The position numbers and the translations under genes were made by a program. A DNA stretch of 64,000 bases from Pseudooceanicola batsensis HTCC2597 (GTDB lineage Bacteria > Pseudomonadota > Alphaproteobacteria > Rhodobacterales > Rhodobacteraceae), in NCBI RefSeq assembly GCF_000152725.1, contig NZ_CH724131.1, positions 1,891,739 to 1,955,738 on the forward strand, read 5' to 3'. Shown in pieces: positions 58,453 to 64,000 of this stretch. Below the pieces are notes generated by a model. That model was not told where the DNA came from and searched no databases. It saw only the letters and a list, made by a program, of their open reading frames with translations. Each line of letters opens with the position of its first letter. Within the stretch, counting starts at the first letter, position 1.

Positions 58453-60152
58453 CCCGAATTCAGCCGCGCATAACGCCCCGCGATCGCCCGCAGTTCCGCA
58501 TCCGTGCCGATCTCGACGATCCGTCCCCCGTCCATCACCGCGATGCGGTCCGCATCCCGGATCGTGCCCAGGCGGTGCGCGATGACCAGCGTCGTCCGGT
58601 CGCGGGCCAACTCGTTAAGCGCCAGCTGGATCTGACGCTCGGTTTCCGAATCCAGCGCCGAGGTCGCCTCGTCCAGGATCAGGATCGGCGGGTTCTTTAG
58701 GAAGGCGCGCGCGATGGCGACGCGCTGTTTCTGGCCTCCCGACAGCATGACCCCGCGCTCGCCCACCACCGTGTCGAGCCCCTCGGGCAGTCCCTCGATC
58801 ATGCCGCTCAGCTGTGCATGATGCGCGGCGTCGCGGATGTCCTGCTCGGTCGCGTCCAGCCGCCCGTAGCCGATGTTCTCCCGCAGCGTTCCCCCGAACA
58901 GGAAGACGTCCTGACTGACGATGCCGACCTGCCGCCGCAGGGACCGCAGGGTCAGACTGCGGGTGTCGAGGCCGTCGACGGTGATCCGCCCCTCGGCCGG
59001 ATCGTAGAAGCGCGGCACCAGCGACAGCAGCGTCGTCTTGCCCGCCCCCGAGGGCCCGACGAAGGCCACGGTTTCGCCCGCCCGCACGGTGAGCGAGATA
59101 TCGCGGATCACCGGCCGGTCGTCGCCATAGTCGAAGCGGACGCCGTGAAAGCCGACCTCGCCGCGCAGGGCCGGAACGTCTGCCGCGTCCGGCCGGTCGG
59201 TCACATCCGGCCTGGTCTGCATCAGGTCGAGATAGCGGCGGAAGCCCGCGATCCCGCGCGGATAGACCTCGATCACCGCGGCGATCTTGTCCAGCGGGCG
59301 GAAGAACACGCCCACCAGCAGCAGGAAGGCGACGAAGCCGCCGGTGGTAAGCGACCCGTTCAGCACGAAGACCGCCCCCGCCACCATGACGATCACCTGG
59401 ATCAGCCGCATCCCCATGTAATTCAGCGAGGACGAGGCCGCCATGACCTTGTACGCCGCCAGCTTGGTGTCCCGGTAGGCCGCGTTGTCCTTGGCGAAGA
59501 GGGTCTTCTCATGCTCTTCGTTGGCGAAGGCCTGAACCACGCGCATCCCGCCGACATTCTCCTCGAGCCGGACGTTGAAGGCCGCGACGCGCGAATAGAT
59601 GTCGCGCCAGGTGCGGGTCATGCGACCGCCGTACACCGTCACGATGACGACGCAGGCGGGCACGATGGCGGCGGTGATCAGCGCCAGCTCCAGGTCGATG
59701 GTCAGCATCAGAAGGAAGGCCCCGACAAAGGTCATGACCGCGATGAACAGGTCCTCGGGCCCATGATGCGCGACCTCGCCGATCTCTTCCAGATCGCGGG
59801 TCACGCGGGCGACAAGCTTGCCGGTGCGGACCCGGTCGAAATAGCTGAAGGACAGGCGCTGGAGATGGTCGAAGGCGCGGCGCCGCATCTCGGTCTCGAT
59901 ATTGATGCCCAGCATGTGGCCCCAGTAGATAACCACCGCCATGAGCCCCGCATTGACGATGTAGATCAGAAGCAGACCGACCGCGGCAAGGATCGTCAGC
60001 GGCAGGTCGCCCGAGGGCAGCAGCCGGTCGATGAAGGCCTGAACGGCAAGCGGAAAGGCCAGTTCCAGCAGGCCGGAGATCACCGCGCAGCCGAAGTCCA
60101 GCCAGAAGAGCGACCTCCAGGGGCGGTAGTATTCGAAGAACTGACGTAGCAT
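58449..60152 (-). CDS. ABC exporter (MsbA-like), fused permease-ATPase
   Basis: A 567-residue half-transporter. Six membrane helices span residues about 15-290, the coupling helix region is near SYFDRVRTGKLVARVT, and the ATPase domain has GPSGAGKTTLL, the Q-loop, signature LSGGQKQR and Walker B ILILDEATS. It lies about 110 bases after a siderophore-interacting protein in the same direction, so siderophore export is possible, but the sequence itself does not show the substrate. Tandem repeats begin at its stop. Confidence 0.92.
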   Translation of the reverse strand: MLRQFFEYYRPWRSLFWLDFGCAVISGLLELAFPLAVQAFIDRLLPSGDLPLTILAAVGLLLIYIVNAGLMAVVIYWGHMLGINIETEMRRRAFDHLQRLSFSYFDRVRTGKLVARVTRDLEEIGEVAHHGPEDLFIAVMTFVGAFLLMLTIDLELALITAAIVPACVVIVTVYGGRMTRTWRDIYSRVAAFNVRLEENVGGMRVVQAFANEEHEKTLFAKDNAAYRDTKLAAYKVMAASSSLNYMGMRLIQVIVMVAGAVFVLNGSLTTGGFVAFLLLVGVFFRPLDKIAAVIEVYPRGIAGFRRYLDLMQTRPDVTDRPDAADVPALRGEVGFHGVRFDYGDDRPVIRDISLTVRAGETVAFVGPSGAGKTTLLSLVPRFYDPAEGRITVDGLDTRSLTLRSLRRQVGIVSQDVFLFGGTLRENIGYGRLDATEQDIRDAAHHAQLSGMIEGLPEGLDTVVGERGVMLSGGQKQRVAIARAFLKNPPILILDEATSALDSETERQIQLALNELARDRTTLVIAHRLGTIRDADRIAVMDGGRIVEIGTDAELRAIAGRYARLNSG

Positions 60153-60260
60153 GGACGTGTCCTTGTGGCTGCCTTGCGGATTGCCTTGGCCCGGCGACCG
60201 GCCGCCGGGCGGGGTTTCGTGTCTGCCCCCGTCTGCGGGACGGCAAGGCGGGGCCGGGCC

Positions 60261-61289
60261 TCATGCCTCCCAGTAGTAGGCGAAATATCCCTCTTTCGCC
60301 CCGATGCCGAGCGCGTCGCGGAACCGGGCCTTGGCCTTGCGCACCAGCTCCTTTTCGGCGGCGATCCAGACATGGCGGTCGCCGCCCTCGGGCGGCAGGG
60401 CGGTGGCCAGGCGATCCCACAGGGCCTCTCCCCTCTCGCGAACGAGCCAGGTGAGGTCGATCCCTGCGGGCCGGGGCATGGGGCAGATGTCTTCCTCCGT
60501 GCCGACCTCCATGAGGACCCGCCCACGTCGGTGGGGCTCCGACGTCGCGAGGATGCGCCGGATCGCCGGCAGGGCGGTTTCGTCGCCGGCCATCAGGATC
60601 TCCGCTCCGGCCGGAAAATCGCCGCTTCCCGGACCGCTGATCCCGACAAGCTCACCCGGCGCGGCTGTCCGGGCCCAGGTGGTGGCGCGGCCGCCGGCAT
60701 GCTCGAAGACGTCGAAGGTGAACCGGCCCCGCTGCGGATCTAGGTCGACGAAGGTATAGACCGCGCGGTGCAACCGGTCCGCCCCCTCGGGCAGCACTGT
60801 CCGGCCGTTGCCGTCGAGACGCGGCCAGACCGGCGCCCGCCCCCCGGGCGGCAGGAGCAGCGAGAAATGCATGCCGCGCCCCTCGGCCAGCCGTTTCGTG
60901 TCGGCGCAGTCCATCTCCACCCGCAGGAAGCGCGGCGCGACCCGCCGGACGCCGCGCACCGTGGCGGTGCAGAAATTCAACGGCGTACGGTTGCGGGCTA
61001 TGTCGCCCTGCCACGCGCCGGCGGGCGCCAGCCCGGGTGCCACGTGATCCAGGATATGCAGCAGATAGTCGCGGATGTTCTGCAGCGCCACCGCATCCGC
61101 CGCCTCGATCCGGACCTCCAGCGCGGCGGCGGTCCGGTCCAGCACCACCCGGGCCAGCGGCACGGTGACGATGAGCGTGCGGTCGGCCTCGACCAGGTCA
61201 AGCTCGGCTTCCCGCGCATGTGCGGCGATGTGAGGCAGGAGGTCCTCCGGCAGGGCGCCCCGGAAGGTGGCGGTCGCGGCATGGGTCAT
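60261..61289 (-). CDS. DUF2218 - siderophore-interacting protein fusion
   Basis: A 342-residue cytoplasmic protein. The N-terminal part (residues about 5-90) is DUF2218. It is followed by a siderophore-interacting FAD/ferredoxin reductase domain that frees iron by reduction: TATVRGVRRVAPRFLRVEMD, RAVYTFVDLDPQRGRFTFDVF with the FAD motif, and an SIP C-terminus (WIAAEKELVRKAK). The ATG at 61289 overlaps the preceding ABC ATPase stop (ATGA). Functionally it belongs with the iron importer upstream. Confidence 0.9.
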   Translation of the reverse strand: MTHAATATFRGALPEDLLPHIAAHAREAELDLVEADRTLIVTVPLARVVLDRTAAALEVRIEAADAVALQNIRDYLLHILDHVAPGLAPAGAWQGDIARNRTPLNFCTATVRGVRRVAPRFLRVEMDCADTKRLAEGRGMHFSLLLPPGGRAPVWPRLDGNGRTVLPEGADRLHRAVYTFVDLDPQRGRFTFDVFEHAGGRATTWARTAAPGELVGISGPGSGDFPAGAEILMAGDETALPAIRRILATSEPHRRGRVLMEVGTEEDICPMPRPAGIDLTWLVRERGEALWDRLATALPPEGGDRHVWIAAEKELVRKAKARFRDALGIGAKEGYFAYYWEA

Positions 61290-62107
61290 GGCAAGGCCTC
61301 CCCGGGCGTGGTCCGTGCAGACGATCGATGTCGGCCAAGCGGCAGCATCATCGGCTGGCCCGAGGTCGGGTCGGTCATCACGCGGCACGGCACACCGAAT
61401 ACTGCCGCGACCATATCCTCGGTCAGCACGTCCTGCGGCGTTCCGGCGGCGTATACCCTCCCCGCGCGGATCGCGACCAGATGGTCGGCATAGCGCGCGG
61501 CCAGGTTCAGATCGTGCAGCACCATCGCGATGGTCGTGCCACGCCTGCGATTGAGATCGATCAGCAGGTCCAGCACCTCGACCTGATGGGCGATGTCCAG
61601 AAAGGTCGTCGGCTCGTCCAGCAGCAGGATATCCGTCTCCTGCGCCAGCGCCATCGCGATCCAGACCCGCTGGCGCTGTCCGCCGGACAGCGCGTCGACA
61701 TCGCGGTCGGCCAGATCGGCGGTGCGCGTCGCCTCGAGCGCCGTGGCGACGGCCATGTCGTCGGCGCGGGTCCAGCGCGACAGCACCCCCTGATGCGGAT
61801 GGCGTCCGTGGCTGACCAGATCCGCCACCGTGATGCCGTCCGGCGCGATCGGCGACTGCGGCAGCAGGCCGAGGCTGCGGGCCAGCTCGCGCGTCGGGAT
61901 CTTGCGGATCACGCGTCCGTCCAGCACCACCTGCCCCGAACTGGGGCGCAGCAGCCGCGCGAGGCAGCGCAGCAGGGTGGACTTGCCGCAGGCATTGGCC
62001 CCCACGATCGCGGTGATGGCGCCGGGCGGCACCGTGAGGTCCAGATCGGTCAGGATCTCGCGCGGGCCATAGCCGGCCCGGAGCGCTTTGGCGGTCAATA
62101 GGGTCAT
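61286..62107 (-). CDS. fecE: Iron-siderophore ABC importer ATPase
   Basis: A 273-residue FecE/FepC-type ATPase. Walker A is GANACGKST, the signature LSGGQRQRVWIAMAL, Walker B DILLLDEPTTFLD and the H-loop VLHDLN. The ATG overlaps the permease stop (ATGA) and its own stop overlaps the SIP gene. With the two FecCD permeases it forms an importer for Fe(III)-siderophores; the exact ligand is unknown. Confidence 0.93.
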   Translation of the reverse strand: MTLLTAKALRAGYGPREILTDLDLTVPPGAITAIVGANACGKSTLLRCLARLLRPSSGQVVLDGRVIRKIPTRELARSLGLLPQSPIAPDGITVADLVSHGRHPHQGVLSRWTRADDMAVATALEATRTADLADRDVDALSGGQRQRVWIAMALAQETDILLLDEPTTFLDIAHQVEVLDLLIDLNRRRGTTIAMVLHDLNLAARYADHLVAIRAGRVYAAGTPQDVLTEDMVAAVFGVPCRVMTDPTSGQPMMLPLGRHRSSARTTPGEALP

Positions 62108-63150
62108 GGCTCTCTCCCGGTGCGGTTCGACCGGACGATCAGGTATATGAGGTAGGGAGCCCCGAGCGCCCCGGTCACGACGCCGACGGGGTAACGCCCC
62201 GCAAGGAGGTGCTGCCCGGCATAATCCCCCAGCAGCATCAGCAGCGCCCCGACCAGCGCCGCCGGGATCAGCGGGGCCCGGCCGGGCCCCGCTATGCGCC
62301 CTGCGACGGGGCCGGAGAGGAAGGCGACGAAAGCGACGGGCCCCGAGACGGCCGTGGCCACGGCGATCAACCCCACGGCGGCCATCACGGCCAGCACCTT
62401 GTCGACCGCCAGCGGCACGCCGAGCGCGGCCGCCGTGTCATCGCCAAGCCGCATCGCCTCGAGATTGCCGCGCCGGGCGAGAAGCAGCCCCCCGAAGACG
62501 GTCAGCGACACCAGGACCGGAAGCGCCTCTGCCAGCGTCGCGCCGTTCACGCTGCCGGTCAGCCAGCGCAGCGCGTCCTGCAGTGTCCAGGCCGGAGCGC
62601 GCGACAGGACATAGGCGATCAGGCTGTCCAGCATGGCCGAGAGCCCGATGCCCACCAGGATCAGCCGGGTCCCGGAGACGCCGTCCCGCCAGGCCAGCAG
62701 ATAGATCAGCAGGGCGACCCCCAGCCCGGCGATCACGGCGGTCACCGAGACGGCCGGACCGCTCCAGCCCAGGATGACGATGGCGAAGACGGCGGCAGCG
62801 CTGGACCCGGCGCTGATCCCGATGATGTCGGGGCTTGCCAGGGGGTTGCGCAGCAGCGTCTGAAAGATCACCCCGCCGAGGCCGAAGCTCATCCCGGTCA
62901 GGATCGACAGGACGGCGCGCGGCAGGCGCAATTCGCGCACGGCGAAACCGGCGCCCGGCACGTAGTGGCCGGCCAGCACTCGCAGAAGTTCCGACGGGGT
63001 GGTCATGGTCGGGCCTGTCGCGAGGGTCAGCCCGAGGACCGCGACCACCAGGCCGCACATCACGGCCACAAGCCGGATGCGCGCCCGCCGGCGTGACAGC
63101 CGCAGCCCCGCGATCCGTTCGGCCGCCCCGGTATCCGCCGCCGCGGTCAC
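62104..63150 (-). CDS. Iron-siderophore ABC permease (FecCD family)
   Basis: A 348-residue inner-membrane protein of the FecCD family with about nine or ten helices. RELRLPRAVLSILTGMSFGLGG and QTLLRNPLASPDIIGISAG are the family motifs. The EAA-like ABC contact and the C-terminal GRYPVGVVTGALGAPYLIYLI are intact. The GTG start overlaps the stop of the upstream permease (GTGA). Confidence 0.93.
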   Translation of the reverse strand: MTAAADTGAAERIAGLRLSRRRARIRLVAVMCGLVVAVLGLTLATGPTMTTPSELLRVLAGHYVPGAGFAVRELRLPRAVLSILTGMSFGLGGVIFQTLLRNPLASPDIIGISAGSSAAAVFAIVILGWSGPAVSVTAVIAGLGVALLIYLLAWRDGVSGTRLILVGIGLSAMLDSLIAYVLSRAPAWTLQDALRWLTGSVNGATLAEALPVLVSLTVFGGLLLARRGNLEAMRLGDDTAAALGVPLAVDKVLAVMAAVGLIAVATAVSGPVAFVAFLSGPVAGRIAGPGRAPLIPAALVGALLMLLGDYAGQHLLAGRYPVGVVTGALGAPYLIYLIVRSNRTGREP

Positions 63151-64000
63151 AGGTCGCGGACCCGGCGCTGGCGCACGATCCAGATGAAGACCGGCGCTCC
63201 GACGAAGGCGGTCACGATCCCCACGTCCATTTCGGAAGGGCGGGCGACGATCCGCCCGATCACGTCGGCGATGATCAGCAGGATGCCCCCTGTCAGCGCC
63301 GAGAAGGGCAGAAGCCAGCGGTGATCCACCCCGACCAGCAGCCGGCAGGCATGCGGCACGACCAGCCCCACGAAGCCGATCGGCCCGCAGATCGCCGTCG
63401 TCGCCCCGCACAGCAGCACCGCGCCCAGGGCCGCGGCCCCGCGCGCCCAGGCCACCCGCGCGCCCAGCCCGGCGGCCGCGTCGTCGCCCAGGGCCAGCAG
63501 GTTCAAGCTGCGGGCCGACAGCAGGCAGAGCACCAGCCCGATGGCCAGAAACGGCAGGCACGGCAGGATCGCGTCGAAGCTCGCGCCGCCGATACCGCCG
63601 ATCTGCCAAGATCTCACGCCGCCGGCGATGTCGTTGCGCGGCAGGACGGTCGCCATGGTGAACGAGGCCGCGGCGATCGACGTCGCCGCCCCCGCGAGCG
63701 CCAGTTTCAGCGGAGTGGCCCCGCCCCGGCCGAGCGACCCGATGGCGTAGACGAAGCAGGCCGCGATTCCCGCGCCCAGGATGGCCGTCCAGAGAAAGGC
63801 GCCGAGCGTCTGCATTCCGAACCAGGCCATGCCGATGACGACGGCCATGGCCGCGCCCGCATTGACCCCCAGGATCCCCGGATCCGCCAGCGGATTGCGC
63901 GTGACCCCCTGCATCACCGCGCCGGCCAGACCGAGCGCGCCGCCCGCCAGAACCGCAAGCACGGTGCGCGGCACCCGGACCGCAACCACCGCTTGGGCCA
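63147..64000 (-). CDS. Iron-siderophore ABC permease (FecCD family), 5' end outside window
   Basis: The paired permease of the same importer; the first residues lie beyond the window edge. The visible 284 codons include RVPRTVLAVLAGGALGLAG, QGVTRNPLADPGILGVNAG and GPIGFVGLVVPHACRLLVG. The C-terminus GAPVFIWIVRQRRVRDL is complete. It is coupled by GTGA to the next permease. The operon promoter and any iron regulator site are outside the window. Confidence 0.92.
   Translation of the reverse strand, partial: AQAVVAVRVPRTVLAVLAGGALGLAGAVMQGVTRNPLADPGILGVNAGAAMAVVIGMAWFGMQTLGAFLWTAILGAGIAACFVYAIGSLGRGGATPLKLALAGAATSIAAASFTMATVLPRNDIAGGVRSWQIGGIGGASFDAILPCLPFLAIGLVLCLLSARSLNLLALGDDAAAGLGARVAWARGAAALGAVLLCGATTAICGPIGFVGLVVPHACRLLVGVDHRWLLPFSALTGGILLIIADVIGRIVARPSEMDVGIVTAFVGAPVFIWIVRQRRVRDL

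Overview
The window reads as about 64 kb of high-GC alphaproteobacterial chromosome, most likely from the order Rhodobacterales (Rhodobacteraceae / Roseobacter group). The grounds are the atpHAGDC gene order, the short HisG with HisZ, DUF1489/DUF2125/Hint-domain proteins, VPLPA-CTERM proteins, adenosylcobalamin-dependent NrdJ, and a GAAC-N7-GAAC operator of the alphaproteobacterial LexA type. The genus cannot be fixed from the sequence alone. Most of the window is ordinary core genome. No rRNA, tRNA, CRISPR array, prophage or intact insertion sequence was seen; one decayed IS5-type transposase remnant is present.

Layout. 1-5.0 kb: a bacteriophytochrome kinase (cut by the window edge) with its heme oxygenase, a sulfotransferase-like gene, a VPLPA-CTERM surface protein, ychF and a small H-type lectin. 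5.2-10.1 kb: the F1 ATP synthase operon. 10.6-24.7 kb: methyltransferase, gloB, clpA, an M23 peptidase, an ExbB/MotA-like plus giant coiled-coil MotB-like pair, chaC, DUF2125, an extensin-like protein, tyrC-hisC and a MAPEG protein. 24.7-29.1 kb: homospermidine synthase, then a radical SAM / DUF4130-UdgX DNA repair pair behind an apparent LexA-controlled, leaderless promoter. 29.2-36.8 kb: rpsD, a Hint protein, an LpxR-like outer-membrane enzyme, DUF808, the IS5 remnant, nrdJ and DUF1489. 36.9-45.1 kb: hisS-hisZ-hisG, slyX, a putative lipoprotein and dnaE. 45.2-57.3 kb: one forward block with pxpBCA (5-oxoprolinase), xdhABC (xanthine dehydrogenase) and a BMP-family ABC importer, which fits purine salvage or catabolism. 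57.6-64 kb: a second VPLPA-CTERM protein, then a siderophore/iron uptake operon with a siderophore-interacting reductase and an ABC exporter.

The points that stand out are: (i) a cro/C1-type helix-turn-helix domain inserted in frame into the class II ribonucleotide reductase NrdJ, with locally lower GC; (ii) the SOS box overlapping the -10 element of the radical SAM/UdgX pair, whose UdgX carries the covalent-capture KRRLH motif; (iii) a family-wide interspersed repeat that has entered the xdhB reading frame in frame; (iv) an intrinsic terminator lying inside the signal-peptide codons of the M23 peptidase after clpA; and (v) a stand-alone stator-like pair with a roughly 660-residue coiled coil. 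Several start codons were moved from the longest open frame to the position supported by a ribosome binding site, by overlap with the upstream gene, or by family N-termini; each case is noted.
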